From CAZMGV01 sp964621525 [NCBI: uncultured bacterium] (lineage in GTDB: Bacteria > JAGRBM01): a DNA stretch of 64,000 nt. The position numbers and the translations under genes are program-made. Shown here one piece after another: positions 37,388 to 46,621 of this stretch. Each line of letters begins with the position of its first letter. Position 1 is the stretch's first letter. The DNA is taken from contig CAZUMS010000016.1 in the NCBI GenBank assembly GCA_964621525.1, positions 1 through 64,000 on the forward strand. Reading direction: 5' to 3'. The notes below the pieces were generated by a model. The model saw only the letters and a program-made list of their open reading frames with translations. It ran no database searches and was not told where the DNA came from.

Positions 37388-38372
37388 TTCCGGTTTCGTC
37401 CGGAACCTGCTCGGCTGGTTCGACCGCAGCCGCCGCGAGCTGCCCTGGCGCAGTTCGCGCGACCCTTACGCCATCTGGATCAGCGAGGTCATGCTTCAGC
37501 AGACCCAGGTGACCACGGTCATCCCCTACTACGAACGCTGGCTCCGCCGGTTCCCCGATGTAATCGCCCTCGCCCGCGCCCGGCCCGACGAAGTCCTCGC
37601 CGGCTGGCAGGGCCTTGGCTACTACAGCCGCGCCAGGTCCCTGCACCGGGCGGCCATGACAGTCGCCGGCATCCACGAAGGCCGTCTCCCCCGGACGAGC
37701 GCGGGGCTCAGCGAACTGCCGGGGTTCGGGCCGTACACTTCGGGCGCCGTGGCGAGCATCGCCTTCGGCGAAAGGGTACCCGCCGTGGACGGCAACGTGG
37801 CGAGGGTGATGGCCCGCCGCCTCGGGCTCACCGGCCATTCGGGCGACCCCGCCCTGCGGGCGAAAGTCACCGGTATCCTCGAAAGCGTGATTCCGGCGGA
37901 CCGGCCGGGCGACTTCAACCAGGCGCTCATGGAACTCGGAGCGACCGTCTGCCGGCCGCGGAATCCGAAGTGCGACCTCTGCCCGGTGGCCGAAGGCTGC
38001 CGCTCGAAGGGCCGCGCCGGGGCATCCGCGCCGAAAGCCGGGGGAAAGCGCCGGGAGCCCGAAACCCTTTCGTGGAATGCCTACGCAGTGACCGATACGA
38101 AGGGACGGCTCTATCTACACCGGCGTCCCGAAACCGGACTGTTCGCCGGTCTGTGGGAGCTGCCGACCGACGAAACGGGGAAGAAACCCCCGAAGGGTGC
38201 TGAGTTTCTCGGCGAGATCCACCACCGGCTCACCCACCGGATTATCCGGCTCAGGGTGTTCCGGCTGAAGAAACTCCCGGCGGGAGACGCCGGACGCGGC
38301 GCGAAGCCGTTCGACAGACTTCCTCCAGTGAGCACGCTCACCCGGAAGGCGCTCGCCCTGGCCGAATCCTGA
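37365..38372 (+). CDS. mutY: A/G-specific adenine glycosylase
   Basis: 335 residues. Removes adenine mispaired with 8-oxoguanine. Helix-hairpin-helix LPGFGPYTSGAVA with the catalytic Asp in VDGNVARV, and the 4Fe-4S loop with four Cys spaced C-x6-C-x2-C-x5-C (CRPRNPKCDLCPVAEGC). The C-terminal NUDIX-like domain that recognises 8-oxoG is present. GTG start inside the lipoprotein gene. Confidence 0.95.
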   Translation: MPPRPRNSSGFVRNLLGWFDRSRRELPWRSSRDPYAIWISEVMLQQTQVTTVIPYYERWLRRFPDVIALARARPDEVLAGWQGLGYYSRARSLHRAAMTVAGIHEGRLPRTSAGLSELPGFGPYTSGAVASIAFGERVPAVDGNVARVMARRLGLTGHSGDPALRAKVTGILESVIPADRPGDFNQALMELGATVCRPRNPKCDLCPVAEGCRSKGRAGASAPKAGGKRREPETLSWNAYAVTDTKGRLYLHRRPETGLFAGLWELPTDETGKKPPKGAEFLGEIHHRLTHRIIRLRVFRLKKLPAGDAGRGAKPFDRLPPVSTLTRKALALAES

Positions 38373-38387
38373 TTGTCCGGGGAACGG

Positions 38388-39029
38388 TTACCGGGATGTG
38401 CGCTTTTCGTCGCCGCCGGCACTGCCGCGGCCCGCGATGACCGTGATCTGATAGCCGCCGGCGGGACCGCCTGAAACCCTGACCGCGACCGGCTCGTTCA
38501 CAACAGAGGCTGCGCCTTCGAAAAACCCGCGCAGGTAGCCGGCACTCCGGCGGTCCGGCAGGCCGGCAAAGACGATTTCCCGGTTCTGCTGACGGCCGTT
38601 CCAGATCACGGCGGCCGCTTCTTCCGTTACGGTCGGGAAGAGGATCGAGTAGTCGATCGACACGGCCGTCTGCGCGAAGGCCGGGGTCGTCACCAGCGTG
38701 CGAAAGGTCGTCGGATAGGAAGTCCTGAGAATGCCGGCCACCGAACGGCCGAGCTGTTCCAGAAACTGCTCTTCATCCTGACGGACGGAGACAGCCAGTT
38801 CCGACACCAGCTTGAGGAGCGAGGCCTGATCGACCCGGTGCGCGACGGAAAAAGCGCCGCCGCCCGCACACTCGCAACCGGCTTTCTCGCACGCGGCGGC
38901 GAAAGCCACCTTTGGATGCTCGCTTTCGCTGAAGCGCCTCAGGATCGTGCAGAGAATTCCACTGACCTTCGACATTCGCTCGTGTCCCGCCGTCATTTCC
39001 GGAGAACCTTTCCCTCGGCTCTCCTTCAC
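38388..39029 (-). CDS. Hypothetical protein, HNOB/V4R-like sensor fold suspected
   Basis: Up to 213 residues from GTG 39029; a shorter start at the internal ATG (MTAGHERM) is possible. The central part FLEQLGRSVAGILRTSYPTT and the C-terminal FAGLPDRRSAGYLRGFFEGA, then strands ending YQITV, resemble the haem-NO-binding/V4R layout (helical start, long linker, small β-α end). No clear proximal His can be assigned, so haem is uncertain. Cys-rich stretch CEKAGCECAGG near residues 47-57 might bind metal. Convergent with mutY. Two palindromes lie upstream. Confidence 0.5.
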   Translation of the reverse strand: MKESRGKGSPEMTAGHERMSKVSGILCTILRRFSESEHPKVAFAAACEKAGCECAGGGAFSVAHRVDQASLLKLVSELAVSVRQDEEQFLEQLGRSVAGILRTSYPTTFRTLVTTPAFAQTAVSIDYSILFPTVTEEAAAVIWNGRQQNREIVFAGLPDRRSAGYLRGFFEGAASVVNEPVAVRVSGGPAGGYQITVIAGRGSAGGDEKRTSR

Positions 39030-39178
39030 CTTCGATCATGGTCTCAAGCAATCCAGGTACCGTTCTGAAACGGCAAATCCATCAAAGCTCAAGGGACCCA
39101 AAACCCTGTGTTTTCATGAATTTTAAAGAGATGCAGGGCAGAGCCGTCGCCAGTCTGACGTTTTGCCTAAGAAATCAG

Positions 39179-39212
39179 GTCAAATATTTGACGGGGTGTC
39201 AGATTTTCTGAC
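39179..39212. promoter_or_regulatory. Two tandem GTCA…TGAC palindromes upstream of the HNOB-like gene
   Basis: GTCAAATATTTGAC (39179-39192) is a perfect 14-bp palindrome. GTCAGA-TTT-TCTGAC (39198-39212) is a second dyad with the same outer half-site and overlaps the stop of the 39199-39570 gene. The flanking 39030-39178 stretch is AT-rich. The pair looks like a double operator, or the second may act as a terminator stem. Confidence 0.45.
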
Positions 39213-39570
39213 GATTTTCACCGGGATCAACCGGGCAATCCCCCGGGTTATCCCTGAAGAATGTGTCGCCTTCACCGTCATAGTATTCGGGCGGACCCAG
39301 CATCTGCTCGTAATACTGGATTGTCTGGCGGAGGAAATGCTCGAGACGGAGCTGGTTGTAGACGATCACTCCTGCAAAAAGAGCGAACAGCATCGAGAGC
39401 ACCACGAGCCATCGGGTGAGCTGGCGGACCGAGCGGGCCAGTTCGACGGACGCGGCTCCGGATTCTGCCTGAGCGCGGACTACTTCCTTCAGGATTTCCG
39501 TACCGATCCCGGCGGACGGCGCGGCGGCGTGAACTGCCGGAGAAACCGGTGATGGAATTTCGTCGCTCAA
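39199..39570 (-). CDS. Small membrane protein, unknown function
   Basis: 123 residues. A Pro/Ala-rich N-terminus, a helical segment (EILKEVVRAQAESGAASVELARSV), one membrane span near residues 53-70 (WLVVLSMLFALFAGVIVYN) and an acidic C-terminal tail with EYYDGEGDTFF. The layout suggests a bitopic protein with a coiled N-terminal side. Leftward, 170 bp upstream of the HNOB-like gene and divergent from the pseudouridine synthase gene. No family recognised. Confidence 0.6.
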   Translation of the reverse strand: MSDEIPSPVSPAVHAAAPSAGIGTEILKEVVRAQAESGAASVELARSVRQLTRWLVVLSMLFALFAGVIVYNQLRLEHFLRQTIQYYEQMLGPPEYYDGEGDTFFRDNPGDCPVDPGENRQKI

Positions 39571-39716
39571 GGGGCCTGCTCCCTGTCTCCGGCCAAACTA
39601 ACTGATCCGGCCGGAGGGGACAAAAGTCCGGCTGGCCCTTGCGCGGTTGGATATCGTGGACACCTTATGCCAGAACCCGCGGGTGGCCGCCGGGCCTTCA
39701 GGAACGGATTCAGACT

Positions 39717-40568
39717 GTGGAAGAACGGCTCCAGAAACTGCTCAGCAACGCCGGCGTCGCCTCGAGGCGCGAGGCCGAGGAGCTTATTGCCGCAGGCCGT
39801 GTGACCGTGAACGGCAAGGCCGTGACCGAAGCGGGCACGAAAGCCGACCCCTCGAAGGACGATGTGCGGCTGGACGGCGAACGGGTGTTCTCCGGGCGTC
39901 CCGAATATTACGTCCTCTACAAGCCGAAGAACGTCGTCACCACGCTCGACGACGACAAGAACCGCCCCCACGTGGGCCAGTTCCTCCAGCGGCTGCCCAA
40001 GCGGGTGTTCCCGGTGGGTCGCCTCGATTTCGATTCCGAAGGGCTGCTTCTCCTCACCAACGACGGCGAGTTCGCGAACCGGGTCATGCACCCCCGGTAC
40101 AAGGTGCCCAAGACCTACCTCGTGAAGATCAAGGGCCGGCCCGACGAGAAGACGCTCTCGCGCCTGCGCACCGGCATCATGCTGGACGACGGTCCGACGC
40201 TGCCGGCGCGGGTGGAAGTGGCGCGGCCGACGCGCTCCAACACCTGGCTGAAGATCACGGTCTTCGAAGGCAGGAACCGAATCATCCGTCGCATGTGCGA
40301 ACGGGTCCGGTTTCCGGTCATCAAGCTGCACCGGGTCGCCGTGGGGCCGATCGGCCTCGGCAGGATGGAGCCGGGGGATTTCCGCAAGTTCACCCCGCGG
40401 GAGCTCGACTACGTGAAGCGGCTTCTCAGGCAGGAAGCCGACCGGACGGGCGAAGCCCCGCGCATCGCCCCGACACCGGTCGGCCAGCGCAAGCGTCTTC
40501 GTCACCGGGACGTGAAGGCCGGGCGCAACGTGCGGCCCGTCCGCAAGAAGCCTCGCCCCGGCACCTGA
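39717..40568 (+). CDS. 23S/16S rRNA pseudouridine synthase, RsuA/RluB family
   Basis: 283 residues from GTG 39717, which follows AGGAACGGA; an upstream in-frame start at 39639 gives a non-homologous extension. S4 RNA-binding domain at the N-terminus (ERLQKLLSNAGVASRREAEELI). Catalytic Asp in GRLDFDSEGLLLLTNDG, and the family block FEGRNRIIRRMCERV. Isomerises a specific uridine in rRNA (RluB- or RsuA-like; not separable here). The basic C-terminal tail may add RNA contacts. Initiator tRNA follows. Confidence 0.93.
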   Translation: MEERLQKLLSNAGVASRREAEELIAAGRVTVNGKAVTEAGTKADPSKDDVRLDGERVFSGRPEYYVLYKPKNVVTTLDDDKNRPHVGQFLQRLPKRVFPVGRLDFDSEGLLLLTNDGEFANRVMHPRYKVPKTYLVKIKGRPDEKTLSRLRTGIMLDDGPTLPARVEVARPTRSNTWLKITVFEGRNRIIRRMCERVRFPVIKLHRVAVGPIGLGRMEPGDFRKFTPRELDYVKRLLRQEADRTGEAPRIAPTPVGQRKRLRHRDVKAGRNVRPVRKKPRPGT

Positions 40569-40631
40569 ACGGACGCTGTCCGAATCCCCCACCGCTATTG
40601 ACTCCCCCGCCGGGATGGTTCATCCAGTGCG

Positions 40632-40707
<76 letters not shown>

Positions 40708-40720
40708 AAGAAAACGAATG

Positions 40721-40749
40721 CGGGGCCGGTCGAAAGACCGGCCCCGTTT
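40721..40749 (+). terminator. Intrinsic terminator of tRNA-fMet
   Basis: CGGGGCCGGTC-GAAA-GACCGGCCCCG, a perfect 11-bp stem with a GAAA tetraloop, followed by TTTACTTT. Confidence 0.9.
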
Positions 40750-40787
40750 ACTTTGGCTCCCGAAATCCGGTTTCGGGCGGCGATGAA

Positions 40788-41633
40788 TCACTCCTCGCCC
40801 GTAAACCTCGAGACAAGCCCCATGGTGAAGCGGGTCATGCCGGGGATCAGCCGGTTCGCCTGGTAGCCGAACTGAGCCGGAGCGCCGAGAACCAGCAGCT
40901 CGCGGCCCTCGATGGCCGCCTCGACGATCGCCTTCGCCGCCTTCTTCGCGTTGTAAACGCCGGGCACTTTCGAGACGACTTCGTCAATTTTGCCGTCCGA
41001 CGGGTCAAGTTCAGATCCCCGGAGTTTGCCCTTGATCGAGAGGTTCCTGACGAAATTCGTCTCCACAGGGCCTGGGCACACGCACACGACGCTGATTCCC
41101 CGGTGGCGGAGCTCGACGCTGAGCGATTCGGAGTAGCCGACGAGCGCGTATTTGGTCGCGCAGTAGGGCGCCGCGAACGGCATCGGCGTGAGTCCTGCGG
41201 CCGAGGACACGTTCACGATCGTGCCCCGGCGGCGCTTCAGCATGGAGCCCAGCACCGCATTCGTCGCGTAAACCGCGCCCATCAGGTTCACATCCACGAT
41301 CCGCCGCCAGTCCTCGTTGGTGAACGCCTCGGCCCGGCCCACAAGGCCGTAGCCTGCGTTGTTCACCAGAATGTCCACAGGCCCGAATGCCTTTTCGGCG
41401 TCTGCGATGGCACCGGTGACTTCCTTCTCGCCGGAGATGTCGCAGGGAGCCACGAGCGCTTCTCCGCTTCGTCCGCGGATTTCCCCGGCGACCTTCTCCA
41501 GAAGATCCTTCGACCGGGCCGCGAGGGACACACAGGCCTCCTGGTCCGCGAACAGGAGCGCCATTTCGCGGCCCATCCCCTTCGACGCACCGGTGATGAA
41601 CACATGACGGCCCTTCAGTTTCGGTTTCGGCAT
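40788..41633 (-). CDS. Short-chain dehydrogenase/reductase
   Basis: 281 residues from the ATG at 41633 (GGAGGGA upstream). TGASKGMGREMA cofactor loop, NNAGYG, catalytic Ser in NVSSAAG and Tyr-x3-Lys in YCATKYALVGYSESL. A long C-terminal extension with a hydrophobic end (LIPGMTRFTMGLVSRF) suggests membrane association, as in several lipid-active SDRs. Divergent from the ABC transporter genes. Confidence 0.9.
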   Translation of the reverse strand: MPKPKLKGRHVFITGASKGMGREMALLFADQEACVSLAARSKDLLEKVAGEIRGRSGEALVAPCDISGEKEVTGAIADAEKAFGPVDILVNNAGYGLVGRAEAFTNEDWRRIVDVNLMGAVYATNAVLGSMLKRRRGTIVNVSSAAGLTPMPFAAPYCATKYALVGYSESLSVELRHRGISVVCVCPGPVETNFVRNLSIKGKLRGSELDPSDGKIDEVVSKVPGVYNAKKAAKAIVEAAIEGRELLVLGAPAQFGYQANRLIPGMTRFTMGLVSRFTGEE

Positions 41634-41788
41634 GACAGAATCCCTCCAGACCGGGGCTCGTACGGCCAATTACGGGCACCGTCAAGGGCAGCTTGACCCG
41701 GCTGCCCGGCCCCAATCACCTTGACCCCGTGGCAGCCGGAGCGGGACTTTCCGCCTGCCGTTCTTCAAGGATTTCCGCCCCCACAGCC

Positions 41789-43657
41789 GTGAACGAACCC
41801 CAGAACTCCCTTTACGCCTTCTACCTGAAGAAATTCCGGTGGAAATATTCCATGGGACTCGGGGCCCTGCTGGTCGTGGACGTTCTCGACTGGGTTTCGC
41901 CCCTCGTTCTCATGATGGCCGTGGACAACATCACGGCCCGGCTGAAAGGGGAGCCCGGCGGCAGCCATTCGCTCTGGTACTGGGGTGTGCTGTATCTGGT
42001 CATCCAGTCGTCCATGGGCGTTTTCAGGTGGGTCTGGCGCGAGGGGTTCATCTCCACCAGCCACCGCGTCGACCGGCATCTCAAGCGCACCTTCTTCCGG
42101 CGGCTCCTCACCTACAGCCCGGCGTTCTTCCAGCGGCATCCGACCGGCGACATCATGTCGCGGGCGACGAACGACATGGAGACCACCCGGCTCGCCCTGG
42201 GCGTCGGATTCCTGATCTTCCTTGACGCGATCTTCTTCCTCGTGGGCGTGCCTCCGATCCTGCTCTACCTGGACTGGAAACTCGCCCTGCTGGTGTTTCT
42301 GCCTGCGCCGCTCCTGCCGTTCTTCATGTTCCGCATGGGACGGCTCATCGACACGCGCTCGACCGCCGCGCAGGAGTCCTTCAGCGGGATGAGCGAAGCC
42401 GTCCAGGAAGCGGTATCGGGGATCCGTGTCCTCAAGGGTTACGCACAGGAGCCGCTCGCCCGGCAGCGGTTCGAGGCGGCGAGCGACAAATACCTCGACG
42501 AGAACATCCGGCTCGCGTGGCTGAACGCGACCTTCATGCCGGTGCTCGAATTCACCACGGCGATCTCCACCATCCTGCTCATCTTCTCGGGCGGAATCAG
42601 CGTGGTTCAGGGGACGATGACCCTGGGTACCTTTATCGCCTTCCGGCAGTACATCACGAAACTGGTGTGGCCGATGACCGCCCTCGGCTGGTCGCTGAAC
42701 CTCCATCACCGGGGCCGCGCCTCTTCACGGCGCATCCTCTCGGTCATGGAGGAAAAGCCGGACGTCCGCGACCCGCTTCCGGAAGCCGTACTGGAGCAGG
42801 AGCGCACCGGGATCATTCCGCCCGAAGACCTGCTTGTTTTCGACCAGAACCGGTACGAAAAACTCCGCGGCGAGATCGAGTTCCGGAACCTCACGTTCGG
42901 CTACTCGCCGAACGGGCCCCCGGTGCTGGACCGGATCAGCCTCAAGGTGCCAGCCGGTTCCTGCGTGGCTTTCGTCGGACGGATCGGCTCCGGAAAGACT
43001 TCGCTCCTGAACCTGCTGCCGCATCTCTACCCGGTGAAACGGGGCGAGCTGCAGCTGGACGGCCGGGATATCAACGACGTTCCGCTCAAGCAGCTCCGGG
43101 GATCCATCGGCATGGTGCCCCAGGACCCGTTCCTGTTCTCCGATACCATCGAGAAGAACGTGCTGCTCGGCATCGACGCCCATGAGCCGGTACCTGAAGG
43201 GTTATCCAGGGAAGGTCCGGACCGGGCCGATACCCGCGTGATCGACGCAGTGAAGCGCGCCCACATCGAGGGCGAGATCGCCCGGATTCCGAACGGCTAC
43301 CGGGCGATGCTCGGCGAGCGCGGCATCAACCTGTCGGGCGGCCAGAAGCAGCGCCTCACGATCGCGCGCGCGCTTCTGCGCGACCCGTCGATCCTGATTT
43401 TCGACGACACGCTCTCGGCCGTGGACGCCTCGACCGAACGGGAGATTCTCGGCGAGATCCGGAGTGCCATCCGGGGCCGGACCTCGATCCTCGTGAGTCA
43501 CCGGCTCTCGACGGTCCAGCAGGCGGACCGGATCTACTTCCTCGAGAACGGCCGGATCGCCGAACAGGGCACCCACGACGAGCTGATCGCCCTCGGGGGC
43601 CGGTATCTGGAGCTGTACCGCCGCCAGCAGATCGAGGAGAAACTCGAGGTCGCATGA
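41789..43657 (+). CDS. ABC exporter half-transporter A (YheI/TM287-like, degenerate-site subunit)
   Basis: 622 residues from GTG 41789; an in-frame TTG at 41693 would add a tail without features. Six-helix exporter domain, then an ATPase domain: Walker A GRIGSGKTS near residue 395, signature LSGGQKQR, Walker B ILIFDDTLSAVD in which the catalytic Glu is Asp, and H-loop SHRLST. The Asp is the mark of the degenerate site in heterodimeric exporters such as TM287/288 and BmrCD. The stop overlaps the start of the partner gene (ATGA). Confidence 0.92.
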   Translation: MNEPQNSLYAFYLKKFRWKYSMGLGALLVVDVLDWVSPLVLMMAVDNITARLKGEPGGSHSLWYWGVLYLVIQSSMGVFRWVWREGFISTSHRVDRHLKRTFFRRLLTYSPAFFQRHPTGDIMSRATNDMETTRLALGVGFLIFLDAIFFLVGVPPILLYLDWKLALLVFLPAPLLPFFMFRMGRLIDTRSTAAQESFSGMSEAVQEAVSGIRVLKGYAQEPLARQRFEAASDKYLDENIRLAWLNATFMPVLEFTTAISTILLIFSGGISVVQGTMTLGTFIAFRQYITKLVWPMTALGWSLNLHHRGRASSRRILSVMEEKPDVRDPLPEAVLEQERTGIIPPEDLLVFDQNRYEKLRGEIEFRNLTFGYSPNGPPVLDRISLKVPAGSCVAFVGRIGSGKTSLLNLLPHLYPVKRGELQLDGRDINDVPLKQLRGSIGMVPQDPFLFSDTIEKNVLLGIDAHEPVPEGLSREGPDRADTRVIDAVKRAHIEGEIARIPNGYRAMLGERGINLSGGQKQRLTIARALLRDPSILIFDDTLSAVDASTEREILGEIRSAIRGRTSILVSHRLSTVQQADRIYFLENGRIAEQGTHDELIALGGRYLELYRRQQIEEKLEVA

Positions 43658-45540
43658 GCGAAACCCCGAAGAAGAAGGATACGGTCGCCGACGATCTGGT
43701 CCAGCTCGGCTGGAGCGATTCCCGTCTTGCGCTCCGGCTGCTGTCCTATCTGAAGAACTATCCGCTCGCCGTGGCCGGGGCGGCGCTGCTCACGCTGGCC
43801 GCCACCGCCGTCCACCTGCTGGCGCCCTATCTCGTGGGCCGGTTCATCGACGATGTGCTCGGTCCCGGCTCCGGCCAGAAGGCCGTACAGCACGGCTGGT
43901 TCGGCAACCTCGTGGACGGGCTGATGGGCGGGCTCAGCTTCGGAACCCCGCAGGAAGGGGTCCGTTTCTACGGCATCGCCCTTCTGGTCGTTTTCGCGGG
44001 CGGCCTCGCCATCAGCGTCGCCATGACGTTCGTGCTCCAGTGGATCGGGCAGCAGGTCATGCGGGATCTACGCAAGGAGATCTTCTCCCGGGTCATGGAA
44101 CTTCCCGTTTCCTATTTCGACCGGAATCCGGTGGGTCGCCTCGTCACGCGGGTAACGAACGATATCGGCAGCCTGAACGAACTGCTCTCGGGCGGTTTCA
44201 TCACCCTGATCCAGGACGTGGTGACGGTGACGGCCATTGTCGGCGCGATGCTGCTGCTCGATTTCCAGATCGCGGCCCTGTGCCTCATCACCTTTCCGGT
44301 GCTGATTCTGGTGGTGCGGATCCTCACCCGGAAGGTCCGGTTCCTACTCCGCGAGGTGAAGCGGCTCATCGCCGTCATCAACTCGACCATCAACGAGAAT
44401 GTCACGGGCATCAAGGTGACGCAGCTCTTCGGCCGCGAGGATTACCAGGCGGAACGGTTCGACCGGCTGCTCGACGAGTACCAGCTCCGCCAGATCCAGA
44501 TGGTCCGGGTGACGAGCTACTTCCTGCCGACGGCGGCCGTGTTCTCCGGCGTGCTGGTGATGATCGTCATCGGCCAGGGCGGAAGCCGGGTCCTCGCCGG
44601 CGCGGCCTCCATCGGCGTGCTGGTGACGTTCCTCGCCTATACGCAGCAGCTTTATCTCCCGATCCGGACCTTCACCGACAAGTACAACGTGCTGCTCCTC
44701 GCAATGGCGAGCGCCGAGCGGATATTCACCCTGCTGGACGAGCCAGCCGAGCCGGATGCACCGGCTGGAGAACCCCCGAAGGCCGACCCCTCGAAGCCGC
44801 TCATCGAGTTCGACCGGGTGACGCTCGACTACGGCGGCGGCGTCCGGGCGCTGGACGACCTCTCGCTATCCATTCCGGCCCGGCAGGCGGTGGCCGTCGT
44901 CGGTCCGACCGGCGCCGGGAAAACCACCCTCATTTCGATGCTCGCCCGCTTCTATGAGCACAAGTCAGGTACGGTCCGCCTCGGCGGCGTCGACACGCGG
45001 CTGCTGCCCAAGGGCGATCTCCGCCGCCGCATCGGGGTCGTCCAGCAGGATGTTTTCCTGTTCTCCGGATCGCTGGCGGACAACCTGTTCATTCCGGCCG
45101 GACTTCCCGATGCGGAGCGGATTGCTCTCGTGGAGAAGGTGTTCCGGGATCTGGGGTGCGAGCCGTTCCTTCGCAAGCTGCCGGACGGCCCCCGGACACC
45201 GGTCCGCGAACGGGGATCGAACTTCTCGGCCGGAGAGCGTCAGCTCATCGCCTTCGCGCGGGTTCTGGTGGCGAATCCCGAGATTCTCGTCCTCGACGAA
45301 GCCACGGCGAACGTGGATACCGAAACCGAGCAGCTGATCCAGAAGGCTATCGAGAAGCTGACCAGCGACCGGACGTCGATCATCATCGCGCACCGGCTGT
45401 CCACGATCCTGCACTGCGACCGCATCGTGGTGATGAGCCGCGGCAAGGTGGCCGAGGATGGGCCCCATGCCGAACTGGTCAAGGCGGGCGGCGTCTACGC
45501 CCGCCTCTACGAACTGCAGTTCAGCAGCCAGGCAGCCTGA
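43654..45540 (+). CDS. ABC exporter half-transporter B (YheH/TM288-like, catalytic-site subunit)
   Basis: 628 residues, same architecture as its neighbour. Walker A GPTGAGKTT near residue 419, Walker B ILVLDEATANVD with the catalytic Glu, H-loop AHRLST. The signature is altered to FSAGERQ. With subunit A this yields one competent and one degenerate ATP site, as in TM287/288. Substrate unknown: drug, lipid or peptide. A radical SAM gene follows after 2 bp, hinting at export of a modified product. Confidence 0.92.
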   Translation: MSETPKKKDTVADDLVQLGWSDSRLALRLLSYLKNYPLAVAGAALLTLAATAVHLLAPYLVGRFIDDVLGPGSGQKAVQHGWFGNLVDGLMGGLSFGTPQEGVRFYGIALLVVFAGGLAISVAMTFVLQWIGQQVMRDLRKEIFSRVMELPVSYFDRNPVGRLVTRVTNDIGSLNELLSGGFITLIQDVVTVTAIVGAMLLLDFQIAALCLITFPVLILVVRILTRKVRFLLREVKRLIAVINSTINENVTGIKVTQLFGREDYQAERFDRLLDEYQLRQIQMVRVTSYFLPTAAVFSGVLVMIVIGQGGSRVLAGAASIGVLVTFLAYTQQLYLPIRTFTDKYNVLLLAMASAERIFTLLDEPAEPDAPAGEPPKADPSKPLIEFDRVTLDYGGGVRALDDLSLSIPARQAVAVVGPTGAGKTTLISMLARFYEHKSGTVRLGGVDTRLLPKGDLRRRIGVVQQDVFLFSGSLADNLFIPAGLPDAERIALVEKVFRDLGCEPFLRKLPDGPRTPVRERGSNFSAGERQLIAFARVLVANPEILVLDEATANVDTETEQLIQKAIEKLTSDRTSIIIAHRLSTILHCDRIVVMSRGKVAEDGPHAELVKAGGVYARLYELQFSSQAA

Positions 45541-45542
45541 CC

Positions 45543-46616
45543 ATGTTCCGCAACCCGTTCCGCCGAAAAGAGTCCCGGATACCCGGGATCGACGTTCCGC
45601 GCGGGCTGACGGTGGAGATCACAAGCCACTGCATGTACGACTGCGGCCCCTGCCCGCTCAATTTCTACACGGAGGACGTGAAGCGGCGGCATCTGGATCT
45701 CGACCGGCTGGAAACGAGGCTGAAGGAACTCCCTCCACTCGAAACCATCGACCTCACGGGCTGGGGCGAGTCGTTCCTGCATCCCGGGTTCGAGCGGGCC
45801 GTCTCCCTTGCCACATCGGCGGCGAGCGATGTTTCCATCACGACGACCGGACTTTTCCTGGATCAGGGCCGCTCCAGGATCCTGATCGATCAGGGGGTGT
45901 CCTACGTGATGATCTCCCTCGATGCGGCCAGCCGGGACGCTTACCGGGCGCTCAAGCACAAGGACGATTTCGAAAAAGTGGTCTCGAACATCGAGGCTTT
46001 CCTTTCCGAGCGTTCGCGGCTCGGGCGCTCAAGACCCCGGCTCGCGATCTCCTGCATCCTCATGCGGGAAACCCTGCCCGAGTGGAACGCCATCGCCGCG
46101 CTTGCCGGAGCCCTCAAGGCCGACCAGCTCGTGTTCAAATCGCTCGTGCCTATGAGCGGCGGCGAGCTGAAGTCGTCCCTTCACCACCGCTTCTATGCCG
46201 AGGTCGAGGCCCCGGCACTGGACCCCGCCGAAGAACTGGACCGGGCGGTGCAGACCGCCACGAAGGCAGGCGTCGAGGCCGCCATCTTCAACGACTGGGA
46301 CGGCGGCGCGCTGCACCCGTGCATGGCGTACGGCGAGCAGCGGCCATACCTGAAAGCGGACGGAATGCTCGCTCCCTGCTGCATGCTGGCCTACCCGCTC
46401 GAACGGCCGCTCCGGGACGGGGGAAGCGTCCGGAGCGCCCCTCTTCTCTTCGGTAACTGGTTCGATGAGCCGCTCGAAACCCTGTGGAAAAAGCCGGAGT
46501 ATGCCGTCTTCCGTGAGCAGCTCGCCGCAAAGAATCCCGGCACAGCTTGCCGGGACTGCCCCGTCAATCACATCTTCAGGCTGACGGTCCACGCACCCGG
46601 ACCCGCTGCCGGCTGA
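45543..46616 (+). CDS. Radical SAM/SPASM-domain protein
   Basis: 357 residues from the ATG at 45543. Radical SAM cluster Cys30-x3-Cys34-x2-Cys37 (CMYDCGPC). The C-terminal half has a SPASM pattern: LHPCMAYGEQ, a DGMLAPCCMLAY block, and CRDCP near the end, giving auxiliary Fe-S ligands. Such proteins modify peptides or other substrates by radical chemistry. Two bases after the ABC gene, so translation is coupled. No short precursor-like ORF with a leader was found beside it, so a RiPP role is only a hypothesis. Confidence 0.88.
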   Translation: MFRNPFRRKESRIPGIDVPRGLTVEITSHCMYDCGPCPLNFYTEDVKRRHLDLDRLETRLKELPPLETIDLTGWGESFLHPGFERAVSLATSAASDVSITTTGLFLDQGRSRILIDQGVSYVMISLDAASRDAYRALKHKDDFEKVVSNIEAFLSERSRLGRSRPRLAISCILMRETLPEWNAIAALAGALKADQLVFKSLVPMSGGELKSSLHHRFYAEVEAPALDPAEELDRAVQTATKAGVEAAIFNDWDGGALHPCMAYGEQRPYLKADGMLAPCCMLAYPLERPLRDGGSVRSAPLLFGNWFDEPLETLWKKPEYAVFREQLAAKNPGTACRDCPVNHIFRLTVHAPGPAAG

Positions 46617-46621
46617 ACCCG

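Noticed and set aside
45543-46616. RiPP gene cluster
   Set aside because: No short precursor ORF with a leader-like region was seen within several kb; kept only as a hypothesis for the exporter and radical SAM pair.
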